Assembly (NCBI RefSeq): GCF_000527095.1
Contig: NZ_AZUN01000001.1
Coordinates: 620,001 to 684,000, forward strand
Direction: 5' to 3'
Source: Methylomicrobium lacus LW14
GTDB lineage: Bacteria; Pseudomonadota; Gammaproteobacteria; Methylococcales; Methylomonadaceae
DNA: 64,000 bases
Numbering within the stretch: the first letter of the stretch is position 1; every line of letters starts with the position of its first letter. The position numbers were made by a program, and so were the translations under genes. Shown in pieces: positions 1 through 7,062 of the stretch. Below the pieces are notes generated by a model. The model was not told the DNA's origin, did not search any database, and worked only from the letters and a program-made list of their open reading frames with translations.

Positions 1-1
1 G

Positions 2-136
2 ATCGCGCTGGCGCTGTTTATCGGCTTGATGATCTGGCTGTTGCCGAAGCTATGGGTCGGGATCAAGAAGGTTTTTCGGGCGATTGCGGGATTTTTCGGG
101 GGAGGGACGCCTTCCAGTTCGAATCCGCCTTCGTAA
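2..136 (+). CDS. C-terminal end of a DUF4126-like membrane protein (partial)
   Basis: An open frame enters from the left edge and stops at 134-136 after 44 codons. It encodes a hydrophobic helix (ALALFIGLMIWLLPKLW) followed by a basic amphipathic stretch (IKKVFRAIAGFF) and a short Gly/Ser/Pro tail. This ending resembles the C-terminus of DUF4126 family membrane proteins, whose function is not known. The start lies outside the window, so length and family cannot be confirmed. The following ~180 bases up to 314 hold only short repeated CACGAAA words and no gene. Confidence 0.5.
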   Translation: MALALFIGLMIWLLPKLWVGIKKVFRAIAGFFGGGTPSSSNPPS

Positions 137-314
137 CGGATTTTACGGACGATCAATAGCCACGAAAAGCACGAAAGGCACGAAAAATTTTATTTCCTCG
201 TTCCAACGCGCTGTGTTGGAATGCAGTCTGAACCGCGCCGCAGTTCGGGACGCAGAACGTCCTTAGGCGGGTTACCACGCAGAGCATTCGTCGTGATACC
301 CGCCGGGATGCGGG

Positions 315-953
315 TTATTGCCGGGTTTTGTTGCCCGTCAGCATCGCCTTAACCAGATTCTCCTTGTGCAGTCGGCTGGACAGGATCACGCCGAACACAT
401 GCAAGGCAATCAGCAGCAACATCAGGTTCGTGGAGGCTTCGTGGATTTCTTCCCAGAATTCTTCATCGGCCTCGTTCGGCTTTTGCCCGCGATCTTCGTC
501 GTCCTCATCCTCATCTTCGGCATAAGCCGCGGCAATCGGCGTCAATTCGATAGACTGCATGCTGGCAAAAGGGCCTTTGCCTTCTTCGATCGCATAGACT
601 TTGAGTCCGCTGAGGGTGACGGCGAACAAGGTCAACAGCAGCGCCATGGCCATCCAGCCGCCGAGCGGGTTGTGGCCGAGATAATGCGGGGGATGACCGG
701 CGCGGAGGTCTTTGACATATTGGAAAACCACGGCCGGGGAGCGGACAAAATCGCTGAAGCGCGCGTATTTGCTGCCGATAAAACCCCAGATCAGCCGGAA
801 AATGATCAGGCCGAGGACGGTGTAGCCGGAATAGATGTGCCAGAGGTTTTCTTCCTCGCTGGTCAGATAAGCGACAATAAAACTCGCGACCAGCGACCAG
901 TGGAAGAGGCGAATCAAAATGTCCCAGACTCGCACGGTGGTTTGATTGTGCAT
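315..953 (-). CDS. Cytochrome b561 / Ni-hydrogenase cytochrome b family protein
   Basis: A 212-residue integral membrane protein of the prokaryotic cytochrome b561 / Ni-Fe hydrogenase cytochrome b family, expected to bind two b hemes and pass electrons between quinone and a periplasmic partner. It opens with the family signature RVWDILIRLFHW. Further histidines that could be heme ligands lie in LWHIYSGY and IALHVFGV, and four membrane segments are visible. Between the third and fourth helices is a strongly acidic loop (EDEDEDDEDRG and following residues, about 145-170), which is unusual. GAGGAAA lies just upstream of the ATG. The last 31 codons are duplicated at 3249-3344 as a fragment. The redox partner is not encoded next to it. 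Confidence 0.85.
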   Translation of the reverse strand: MHNQTTVRVWDILIRLFHWSLVASFIVAYLTSEEENLWHIYSGYTVLGLIIFRLIWGFIGSKYARFSDFVRSPAVVFQYVKDLRAGHPPHYLGHNPLGGWMAMALLLTLFAVTLSGLKVYAIEEGKGPFASMQSIELTPIAAAYAEDEDEDDEDRGQKPNEADEEFWEEIHEASTNLMLLLIALHVFGVILSSRLHKENLVKAMLTGNKTRQ

Positions 954-956
954 TGA

Positions 957-1258
957 AGTTTCCTCGTAAGTGGCGGTTGAACAGGATTGGGGATAATGTA
1001 CATCGGCAATATGAAACCAAGCTGAAAACCGGAATAAAAGTCTATGCCGGGATTGGATGGCATTTCAATAAGCGGCTTATTGATTCTGTTGACTTTGAAT
1101 GCTTGCGCGCTGTTCCGTCTCGAAAGCCAATATATCTTCTCTGGTTCATACCGTTAGCCAACCTGACTAGCACGACAGCGCAGAGTATCGCGGTCGCTCC
1201 AATCTATGGCATCATGACGGCTCTTTACTAAGAGTCATCGTCAAAAGATTCGCGTAAC
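957..1258. other. Intergenic stretch without a supported gene
   Basis: About 300 bases between two divergent genes. A 92-codon frame crosses it (953-1231) but has no ribosome-binding site, no recognisable domain and begins inside the cytochrome b leader. I treat it as non-coding and expect it to hold the promoters of both flanking genes, although no clear promoter box stands out. Confidence 0.5.
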
Positions 1259-2416
1259 ATGGCTACATTCAAATCCGACCCATCGCTGCCTGGACAAAGC
1301 ATGGAGACTGCACAAATGTTGCATTGCAACTTTATCGACGGCGCCTATCTGGAAGTGGCCGGCGAGGGAAGGGAACGTTATCGGGTGCTCATCGAGGACC
1401 TTGACGATCCGGCGCTTGCGATGCAGTGCGAGCTTGCTTCCGGCGGTTGGGTGCGAACGCCGCATCGCTATTTTGTGCGCTGGCGAGTCGATGTTTATCG
1501 GCAAAGGGATAACGAGCTGGTGTACAGGCATGTCTTCGATTGCACCGGCAAACGCGTCTATATCGCTTTTGAGTCGGGCTCGTTGGGCGATACGCTGGCC
1601 TGGCTGCCGGCGGTGGAGGCGTTCCGCAAACGGCACGGCTGCCGGGTGATTTGTTCGACATTTTTAAACCGGCTGTTCAAGGACAACTACCCGGATATCG
1701 AATTCATCGAACCGGGAGAAACGGCCCACGATCTTTATGCGATGTATCGGATCGGTTTGTTTTATAAGGAAGACGGCGCGTACGATTACGGCAAAAATCC
1801 TTCGGATTTTCGCGAACAACCGCTGGCTCAGCCGGCTTTCGATATTTTGGGTCTGCCGTTTCGCGAAATCAAACCGCTGATCAAGATCCCCGATTTGCCG
1901 AGTCCGTTGGATAAACCCTATGTCTGTATCGGCTTACACGCCACGTGCCAGGCGAAATACTGGAACAATCCCAAAGGCTGGGATGAAGTCGTGCGCTTTC
2001 TGCGCTACAAGGGCTACACGGTCGTATTGTTGTCAAAAGAAGGTAAGGAACACATGGGCAACAGCGTCCCGCAAGGCGTCAAATACCTGGAAGAAGGGCC
2101 GTTGGAGACGGTGATCAACTATCTCCGGCATGCGAAAATGTTTATCGGCGTCGGCAGCGGATTGAGCTGGCTTGCCTGGGCAACCGGTTGCAAAACCTGT
2201 CTGATCAGCGGCTTTTCGTATCCCTATACGGAGATGCAGGACTGTATCCGGATTTTTCCGGACGGAAACGTCTGCAGCGGTTGTTTCAATCGTTATCGCC
2301 TGGACGCCAGCGATTGGCACTGGTGTCCCGATCATCGGGGGACGCCTCGCAGGTTCGAGTGTACTCGCCGTATCAGCGGGCGTCAGGTCATCGAAGCCAT
2401 TTCTCCCTTTGTTTGA
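1259..2416 (+). CDS. Autotransporter strand-loop-strand O-heptosyltransferase (TibC/BAHT type)
   Basis: A 385-residue protein of the bacterial autotransporter heptosyltransferase family (TibC, Aah). These enzymes move heptose from an ADP-activated donor to Ser/Thr hydroxyls of exported proteins in the cytoplasm before secretion. It has an N-terminal beta-rich part, then a GT-B glycosyltransferase fold resembling LPS heptosyltransferases, with FESGSLGDTLAWLP and FIGVGSGLSWLAWA. The C-terminus carries four cysteines at about 339, 342, 356 and 368 (CSGCFN, WCPDH, FECTRR), matching the iron-binding motif that holds TibC-type enzymes together. No strong ribosome-binding site marks the first ATG; Met15 is an alternative start. 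The convergent neighbour encodes an exported poly-serine protein, a candidate substrate (inference). A terminator follows. Confidence 0.85.
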   Translation: MATFKSDPSLPGQSMETAQMLHCNFIDGAYLEVAGEGRERYRVLIEDLDDPALAMQCELASGGWVRTPHRYFVRWRVDVYRQRDNELVYRHVFDCTGKRVYIAFESGSLGDTLAWLPAVEAFRKRHGCRVICSTFLNRLFKDNYPDIEFIEPGETAHDLYAMYRIGLFYKEDGAYDYGKNPSDFREQPLAQPAFDILGLPFREIKPLIKIPDLPSPLDKPYVCIGLHATCQAKYWNNPKGWDEVVRFLRYKGYTVVLLSKEGKEHMGNSVPQGVKYLEEGPLETVINYLRHAKMFIGVGSGLSWLAWATGCKTCLISGFSYPYTEMQDCIRIFPDGNVCSGCFNRYRLDASDWHWCPDHRGTPRRFECTRRISGRQVIEAISPFV

Positions 2417-2453
2417 CGGCCTGCTCGCGTTTAACGCAACGGCTATCAGAAGC

Positions 2454-2482
2454 CGCGCCCCGATGCCGGGGCGCGATTTTTT
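2454..2482 (+). terminator. Rho-independent terminator of the heptosyltransferase gene
   Basis: A perfect 9-bp GC stem (CGCGCCCCG, loop ATGC, CGGGGCGCG) is followed by a T-rich tail (ATTTTTTA). It lies between two convergent genes and is oriented to stop transcription coming from the left. Confidence 0.85.
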
Positions 2483-2496
2483 ACGATTTGCCGGCG

Positions 2497-3066
2497 TTAG
2501 TTGCCCTTCTGCGTGGTGCCTTTGACCAGCGGCAATGGCATGAAGACGGTGGGTGTTGCGCCGTTGCCCGCCAAATACGCGTTGCAAACCACCTTGGACG
2601 TGGTGCCGGTGACAGAGGCCGCGCCCGGCGGATTCACAGGTCCTGTCAGTAGAATGATCGACTCACCGGTGATGCTGCCGATATCGCCCGTCGCAATCGT
2701 CGCCGTTTCGCCCGCATCGACGACCACGGTGCCATTGTCGGGCGTATTGTCATTCACGCGTGCGCCCCCTGCCGAAAAGATTTCGACGCGCAAGAGGGCG
2801 GATTTGGATTTTTCCATATTCGTACAGGTAAAAGCGGTTTCCAGTCCTGGCGCTGATATGACCCCGCTGACCGTAAAGGCTCTTTTGCATTTGCCGGAAG
2901 AGCTCGAAGATGAGCATGAAGATTTGGATGAATCCGAAACGCTTGAAGAGCTTGACGAACTGGACGAATTAGCGTCGTCCGCGCCATTTTTTGCAAAAGC
3001 CGGGGACGCTACCGCCAGGCTGCCTACCAATAAAATGGCCAATTCTTTGTGTTTGGTTATTTTCAT
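2497..3066 (-). CDS. Exported protein with a poly-serine segment, unknown function
   Basis: A 189-residue protein that I cannot place in a family. It has a clear signal peptide (KHKELAILLVGSLAVASPAFA, cleavage near residue 25). Residues 34-57 are almost all serine, interrupted by V, D, K and one Cys, followed by GKCKRAF. A beta-rich domain of about 125 residues with two further cysteines ends the protein. The serines use TCG, TCC, TCA, TCT, AGC and AGT codons in mixed order, so the tract is not simple DNA slippage and looks selected at protein level. The start is chosen at the ATG with GAGGGT eight bases upstream; longer frames lack a site. It faces an O-heptosyltransferase and has an ECF-like promoter motif about 85 bases upstream of the start. 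Confidence 0.75.
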   Translation of the reverse strand: MKITKHKELAILLVGSLAVASPAFAKNGADDANSSSSSSSSSVSDSSKSSCSSSSSSGKCKRAFTVSGVISAPGLETAFTCTNMEKSKSALLRVEIFSAGGARVNDNTPDNGTVVVDAGETATIATGDIGSITGESIILLTGPVNPPGAASVTGTTSKVVCNAYLAGNGATPTVFMPLPLVKGTTQKGN

Positions 3067-3154
3067 CGTTTTACCCTCAAGAACAGAAAGTTGAGTTATC
3101 TGGATATATTTAAGAAAGCTTTCACCGCATAGGTCATGTAAGCTTCGGTTAATA

Positions 3155-3181
3155 AATTCCCGATATTCGAAAAAAGGTTCA
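3155..3181 (-). promoter_or_regulatory. ECF-type promoter motif (site B) upstream of the poly-Ser protein
   Basis: Read on the minus strand: GAACC, a run of T, TCGA, then GGAATTTATTAACC, with 16 bases between GAACC and GAATT. GAACC resembles the -35 element (GGAACC type) of ECF sigma factors. The same arrangement occurs at 3469-3496 (minus), and a similar one at 4352-4389 (plus) in front of the sigma gene. Assignment to that sigma factor is inferred from the shared motif. Confidence 0.45.
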
Positions 3182-3248
3182 AGCGGCGTGAAAATTTTTA
3201 GGAGGCGCATGTTTTACGAGGAATCCTAAGCATTCCCGTGACTGCGGG

Positions 3249-3344
3249 TTATTGCCGGTTTTTATTGCCCGTCAGCGTGGCTTTAATCAGATGCTCCTTG
3301 TGCAGCCGGCTGGACAGGATTACGCCGAACACATGCAAGGCAAC
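3249..3344 (-). pseudogene. Duplicated 3' fragment of the cytochrome b561-like gene
   Basis: Translating the minus strand gives 31 residues ending in a stop (VALHVFGVILSSRLHKEHL then IKATLTGNKNRQ). They match the last 31 residues of the cytochrome b protein at 315-953 at all but five positions. Homology stops abruptly at about 3344, so only the tail of the gene survives. It records a local duplication followed by deletion; no start codon or upstream part remains. Confidence 0.85.
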
Positions 3345-3387
3345 CGCAATCATGCTTAAGCACCAAGAAAACGTCCTTTCGGCAGGC

Positions 3388-3423
3388 AAAAAAAAACGCG
3401 GCCGTTAACCGTGACGGCCGCGT
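3388..3423 (-). terminator. Rho-independent terminator (minus strand)
   Basis: A 10-bp perfect stem (ACGCGGCCGT / ACGGCCGCGT) with an 8-base loop is followed on the minus strand by nine T residues (3396-3388). No annotated minus-strand gene ends just before it, which is what suggests a short RNA upstream. Confidence 0.8.
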
Positions 3424-3462
3424 GCTGCTTGCTGGGGGGGCAGAAAAATTTTAAAAGCTTTG
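3388..3462 (-). ncRNA. Candidate small RNA (~75 nt) between an ECF-like promoter and a terminator
   Basis: On the minus strand a GAACC/GAATT promoter motif at 3496-3469 is followed within about 45 bases by a strong hairpin (ACGCGGCCGT paired with ACGGCCGCGT) and a run of nine T. No open frame fits between them. The predicted transcript would start near 3462 and end near 3388. A run of C (from seven G on the plus strand at 3434-3440) lies in its 5' half. This is a prediction from signals only; it could also be a promoter left behind after its gene was lost. Confidence 0.35.
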
Positions 3463-3468
3463 GTTACT

Positions 3469-3496
3469 GAATTCCTGCGGCTCGAAAAAAGGTTCA
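3469..3496 (-). promoter_or_regulatory. ECF-type promoter motif (site C)
   Basis: The minus strand reads GAACC, six T, CGA, then GGAATTCAGTAACCAAAGC, with GAACC and GAATT 16 bases apart. It is nearly identical to the motif in front of the poly-Ser gene, including the downstream AAGCTT, so the two are probably duplicates. It points at the candidate small RNA and terminator rather than at a protein gene. Confidence 0.45.
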
Positions 3497-3582
3497 TGTC
3501 AGTCATTCGATGCCGCAAACAAAATTCACCGCAGTGTTGAAGCTTTAGCCATAAAAAACGAAGGGTTTGGTATACTTTCGGC

Positions 3583-4323
3583 ATGGACATCCCCTACACC
3601 CTACCCGGATTTCTGCGATTTCTCACTGCGGCGATCCTCTTGTTGCACTTCCAGCATGCGGGCGCCGATGTGCATGTAACGGTGACGGCGATGAGCGAGA
3701 ACATCGGCAAAGGCTTTTCCAAAAGCGCCGGCGATTTTTCCGGACAGGTCAATCTCGATTATCAGCATGATTCCGGTTTTTATTTGGGCGCCAATACGGC
3801 CTACGTCAATTTTGGCGACAGCAACTCCGATGCCGCCCATGTCGAAATCACTCCCTATGCCGGCTGGACTTTCAAGCTGTCGGATGACTGGCGGCTTGAC
3901 GGTCAATGGTCGCGGTATCTCTACGACGGGAAAATTTTCGGGCTGCCGTCGGACTACAATGACATGAGCCTGTTTTTGCATTTTCGGGACGTGCTGAGCG
4001 CCAGCGTTTCCTTCTCCGAGGATTATTATCAACGCGGACATGCCGCCGCGAATTACGAACTGACCGGACGCTACCCCGTTACCGACTTTCTGGAGCTTTC
4101 CAGCGGTGTCGGCTACACCCAAGCAAAGCAAGCCCTGGAATACGATTATTTGTATTGGAATGCCGGGGTGAGCGGGTTTTACAAGTTTGTCACCCTCGAT
4201 CTGCGCTACGTGCATGCGGTGGATACGGCTAATAATGCGAATTCGAGGGTCGATAATCACTCGGATTATTATCCGCCGCCCATCGACCCGACTTTTTTGT
4301 TCAGCATTTCCGCCGGCTTTTGA
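3583..4323 (+). CDS. TorF family putative porin (TIGR02001-like)
   Basis: A 246-residue outer-membrane beta-barrel protein. It has a signal peptide (FLRFLTAAILLLHFQHAGA), alternating aromatic/hydrophobic beta strands throughout (for example GFYLGANTAYVNFGD, VEITPYAGWTFKL, LDLRYVHAV) and ends in Phe (FSISAGF), as barrel proteins recognised by BamA do. The pattern matches the TorF/TIGR02001 family of putative porins of unknown substrate. It sits directly before the ECF sigma operon on the same strand, with an 83-base gap holding an ECF-like motif, so it may be linked to the same envelope response (inference). Confidence 0.75.
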   Translation: MDIPYTLPGFLRFLTAAILLLHFQHAGADVHVTVTAMSENIGKGFSKSAGDFSGQVNLDYQHDSGFYLGANTAYVNFGDSNSDAAHVEITPYAGWTFKLSDDWRLDGQWSRYLYDGKIFGLPSDYNDMSLFLHFRDVLSASVSFSEDYYQRGHAAANYELTGRYPVTDFLELSSGVGYTQAKQALEYDYLYWNAGVSGFYKFVTLDLRYVHAVDTANNANSRVDNHSDYYPPPIDPTFLFSISAGF

Positions 4324-4351
4324 GATCCGATTTACTTTTTTTACAAACCAT

Positions 4352-4389
4352 TGAACCTTTTTCGTCTGCATTGCAATAAATCGGTAAAC
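4352..4389 (+). promoter_or_regulatory. ECF-type promoter motif (site A) before the sigma factor gene
   Basis: TGAACC followed by a T-run and CG, then GCAATAAATCGGTAAAC, ends 18 bases before the sigma factor ATG. It shares GAACC, the T-run and a downstream AAT/TAA element with two minus-strand sites at 3155-3181 and 3469-3496. This would fit autoregulation by the encoded ECF sigma factor, but the spacing to a -10 box is less clear here than at the other two sites. Confidence 0.35.
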
Positions 4390-4406
4390 ACTACCGTCGG
4401 CGATGC

Positions 4407-4994
4407 ATGTATTCAGGCAAATCATTGAAAATCGAAAACCCAACACCCTCGGAAAACCCCGATGCCGAGCTGATGGGCTTGATCGTCCAGGGTGACGAGC
4501 AGGCGTTCGAACGGCTCTACAGCCGGTTTTACAGCCGTTTGTTCCGTTTCGTTGCGCGCATGACGCGCAGGCCCGAGCTGATCGAGGAAATCATTAACGA
4601 TACCCTGTATGTGGTTTGGGATAAGGCGCCTACCTATAATGGGCAATGCCGGCTGTCGACCTGGATATTCGGCATTGCCTTCAACAAGGCGCGGCAGGCG
4701 TTGCGCAACGCGGCTCAGGACGGCACAGTATGGCTTGACGATATGGAAGACGACGCCTGGGTTCCAGCGATTGAAGACGACGGACCGCTGCGAATAGAAT
4801 TGGACAACTGGCTGGAGTTTGCGATGGGCTGCCTCTCGGCCGAGCAGCGTGCGGTGATTGAACTGACCTACTACCAGGAACTGCATTACAGCGAAATTGC
4901 CGAGTTGATGGGATGTTCGGAAAATACGGTTAAAACGAGAATACACTACGCGCGCAAAAAACTGGCCGCCTTTTTGAACGACAAAGGGCATTAA
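4407..4994 (+). CDS. ECF RNA polymerase sigma factor (sigma-70 family)
   Basis: A 195-residue sigma factor with region 2 (AFERLYSRFYSRLFRFVARM; EEIINDTLYVVWDKAPTYNG; STWIFGIAFNKAR) and region 4 (LSAEQRAVIELTYYQELHYS, then EIAELMGCSENTVKTRIHYA with the helix-turn-helix). The linker between them is acidic. The length and the absence of regions 1 and 3 mark it as extracytoplasmic-function type. It is followed after 13 bases by its probable anti-sigma factor and then by a subtilase that overlaps the latter, so the three form one operon. An ECF-like promoter motif precedes it, compatible with self-activation. Nearby targets carrying the motif are the poly-Ser exported protein and a possible small RNA. 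Confidence 0.9.
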   Translation: MYSGKSLKIENPTPSENPDAELMGLIVQGDEQAFERLYSRFYSRLFRFVARMTRRPELIEEIINDTLYVVWDKAPTYNGQCRLSTWIFGIAFNKARQALRNAAQDGTVWLDDMEDDAWVPAIEDDGPLRIELDNWLEFAMGCLSAEQRAVIELTYYQELHYSEIAELMGCSENTVKTRIHYARKKLAAFLNDKGH

Positions 4995-5007
4995 TCAGGA
5001 TTATCCA

Positions 5008-5727
5008 ATGAAAGACGATAACGCAAACCCATACTCCGAGCATCACGACATCCTGTTGTCGTTGCCGTGGTACGTCAATAAAACCTTGGAGGATGCCGAG
5101 CTGAAGAGGGTCGAAAATCATCTGAAGGTCTGCCTCACCTGCAGGCGCGAGCTCGTCGAACAGCAAAAGCTGTCCATGGCGATAAAACAAGCCGATACCA
5201 TCGACGCGGTCGCCCAGGCGTCTTTTGCCCGCTTGCAGGCGCGCATGCATCGGCGCGGCGATAATGGGGAGCCGGCGCCGCCCCTAGTCGAGGCCCGTTC
5301 GCGAAAACTGAAGGGACAGCGAAAGTTCGGCTTCACGATGCCGAGCTTCCCGTACCAGGCGATTGCGGCGCTGGGGCTTTGTCTTTTGCTGATTCCTGCT
5401 TATTTGATCGTGAATCGGGAATTTGAAAGCAACTACCGGACCCTCGCCAATTCCGAAATCCCTGCGGCGCAGAGCAATGAAATTCGAGTCGTGTTTTCCG
5501 AAAGCGCCGATGGCGGCCAAAGACAGTCGGTGATCGACTCGATTGCCGGAGAAACCGTCGAAGGCCCGAATGCGACGGGCGTATATCTGATCCGTCTGAA
5601 GCAGGCGTTCGCCCCAGGGCAAGTTCTCGAAACCCTGGCATTGCTCAGAAAAAATTCGCAAGTCATTTTTGCCGAGCCGGCATATGCGTTATCGTCCGCG
5701 CTTTCGGCCGAGGGAAAAGCGCAATGA
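5008..5727 (+). CDS. Membrane anti-sigma factor with a propeptide-like periplasmic domain
   Basis: A 239-residue single-pass membrane protein. The cytoplasmic N-terminus has a zinc anti-sigma motif, His38-x3-Cys42-x2-Cys45 (ENHLKVCLTCRREL), followed by a coiled linker, and one membrane helix at about 116-135 (AIAALGLCLLLIPAYLIV). The periplasmic part ends in GVYLIRLKQAFAPGQVLETL and QVIFAEPAYAL, which looks like an inhibitor I9 / subtilisin propeptide fold (VYLV...V..VEPNY). The next gene, overlapping by ATGA, encodes a subtilase. The fit suggests that the anti-sigma periplasmic domain binds or is cut by that protease, thereby releasing the sigma factor. That mechanism is inference; the ZAS motif and membrane helix are directly visible. 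Confidence 0.8.
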   Translation: MKDDNANPYSEHHDILLSLPWYVNKTLEDAELKRVENHLKVCLTCRRELVEQQKLSMAIKQADTIDAVAQASFARLQARMHRRGDNGEPAPPLVEARSRKLKGQRKFGFTMPSFPYQAIAALGLCLLLIPAYLIVNREFESNYRTLANSEIPAAQSNEIRVVFSESADGGQRQSVIDSIAGETVEGPNATGVYLIRLKQAFAPGQVLETLALLRKNSQVIFAEPAYALSSALSAEGKAQ

Positions 5728-7058
5728 AACTGGGGTGGTTATTGTTATGCTTTGCGAGTCTTTCGTTTGCCGCCGAACAGGGCGGCGTGGACCCCGCCGT
5801 TTCTGCATTTCCCGAACAGTTCAGCCCGGCCGAGGCGGAGCGCATGATACTGGTCGGTTTTTCCGATCAGTCCATCGAGCGGACTTCCGCTCCGATGCCT
5901 CTATCCGGTTACCGCCGCCGCGGCGACTACCAGAGTTCCACCTGGAGCCGGCGGACATCCGCGCAAATCGCCGAAGACTATCATTTGCAAAAGCTCGAAG
6001 AATGGCCGATGACCGAGGTCGGCGTGCAATGCGTGGTCTATAAAGTCCTGAGCGCCGGCCCGGTTGCGGACACGCTGGCGCGGATGGCCAAGGACAGCCG
6101 GATCAAAATCGTGCAAAAGATGCATTGGTTTATTACGCAGGGTCGGCACGAATACAACGACCCGTATTTCAAGCTGCAGTCCAATCTGCACGCGATGCAA
6201 CTCGACCGCGTGCACGATCTGGCTACAGGACGCAACGTCACGATCGGCATGATCGACACCGGCGTCGATTCCGGGCACCCCGATCTTTCCGGGCAAATCA
6301 GCCGGCAGGAAAATTTCGCGTCCAGGGTTTCGCCGGAATTCGCGGGCGACATCCACGGCACTGCGGTCGCGGGGGTGATGATCGCCCGGAAAGACAATGG
6401 CGTCGGCATCGCCGGCATCGCGCCCGACGCCAATCTGGTGGCGCTGAAAGCCTGCTGGCCGGCGAAAGCCGATGCGATGGCGGCGGCATGCAACAGCTAC
6501 ACGCTGGCGCTGGCGGTCAATACGGCGATCAAAGCGGGCGTCGACATTCTGAATATGAGCCTGACCGGTCCTGAAGACCCTTTGCTGGAATTGCTGTTGA
6601 ACAAGGCGATCGAGCAAGGGATTATCGTCGTGGCGGCCGATACCGGAGGGACGCAGGCGCAAGATAATTTTCCGGCCACGCTAAATCATGTGATCCCGGT
6701 CCAGGCTTTATCCCGCTCCAAAGATCCTGCGGACAATTCGGGCGGGAGGGTGGAAGCGTCTGCAGAAAATGTGCTGACCACGCTGCCGCACGGCGCCTAT
6801 GATTTCATTTCCGGCAGTTCGATCGCCGCGGCGGAAGTTTCGGGCATTGTCGCGTTATTGCTGGAACTGAAGCCGGGGCTGAGTCCTCAGAACATCAAGG
6901 CGCTTTTGCTAAAATCGCAGCAAGAATCATTGCTGCAAGCCGGGGGTGCCGAAAAGACCGGTGGGTTTTCCGGCATCAATGCGAACCATGCGGTGGCCTC
7001 ACTCTGCAAAAATGCGAACTGTGGCAATGAAAGATTCGCGTTCGCATCGAGCAAATAA
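5724..7058 (+). CDS. Exported S8 (subtilisin-like) serine peptidase with an altered oxyanion motif
   Basis: A 444-residue exported peptidase. It has a signal peptide (KLGWLLLCFASLSFAAEQ) and an N-terminal propeptide-like region of about 145 residues. The catalytic domain has Asp178 (GMIDTGVDSGHPDL), His211 (DIHGTAVAGVM) and Ser366 (SGSSIAAAEVSGIVALLLEL). The usual oxyanion-hole motif AAGN is replaced by VAADTGGT, so the conserved Asn is Asp306, and GTSMA.P has become GSSIAAAE. Activity may therefore be weak or specialised. The gene overlaps the anti-sigma gene by four bases and is the last of the sigma operon. It is most simply read as a periplasmic protease or pseudoprotease partner of the anti-sigma factor. 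Confidence 0.85.
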   Translation: MKLGWLLLCFASLSFAAEQGGVDPAVSAFPEQFSPAEAERMILVGFSDQSIERTSAPMPLSGYRRRGDYQSSTWSRRTSAQIAEDYHLQKLEEWPMTEVGVQCVVYKVLSAGPVADTLARMAKDSRIKIVQKMHWFITQGRHEYNDPYFKLQSNLHAMQLDRVHDLATGRNVTIGMIDTGVDSGHPDLSGQISRQENFASRVSPEFAGDIHGTAVAGVMIARKDNGVGIAGIAPDANLVALKACWPAKADAMAAACNSYTLALAVNTAIKAGVDILNMSLTGPEDPLLELLLNKAIEQGIIVVAADTGGTQAQDNFPATLNHVIPVQALSRSKDPADNSGGRVEASAENVLTTLPHGAYDFISGSSIAAAEVSGIVALLLELKPGLSPQNIKALLLKSQQESLLQAGGAEKTGGFSGINANHAVASLCKNANCGNERFAFASSK

Positions 7059-7062
7059 ACGC

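Noticed and set aside
953..1231. 92-codon frame between the cytochrome b and heptosyltransferase genes
   Set aside because: No ribosome-binding site, no recognisable domain, overlaps the cytochrome gene start.
2501..3094. Plus-strand frame with an acidic ELEDEHEDLDESE stretch
   Set aside because: The acidic run is the antisense of the poly-serine tract of the supported minus-strand gene, which has a signal peptide and a ribosome-binding site.
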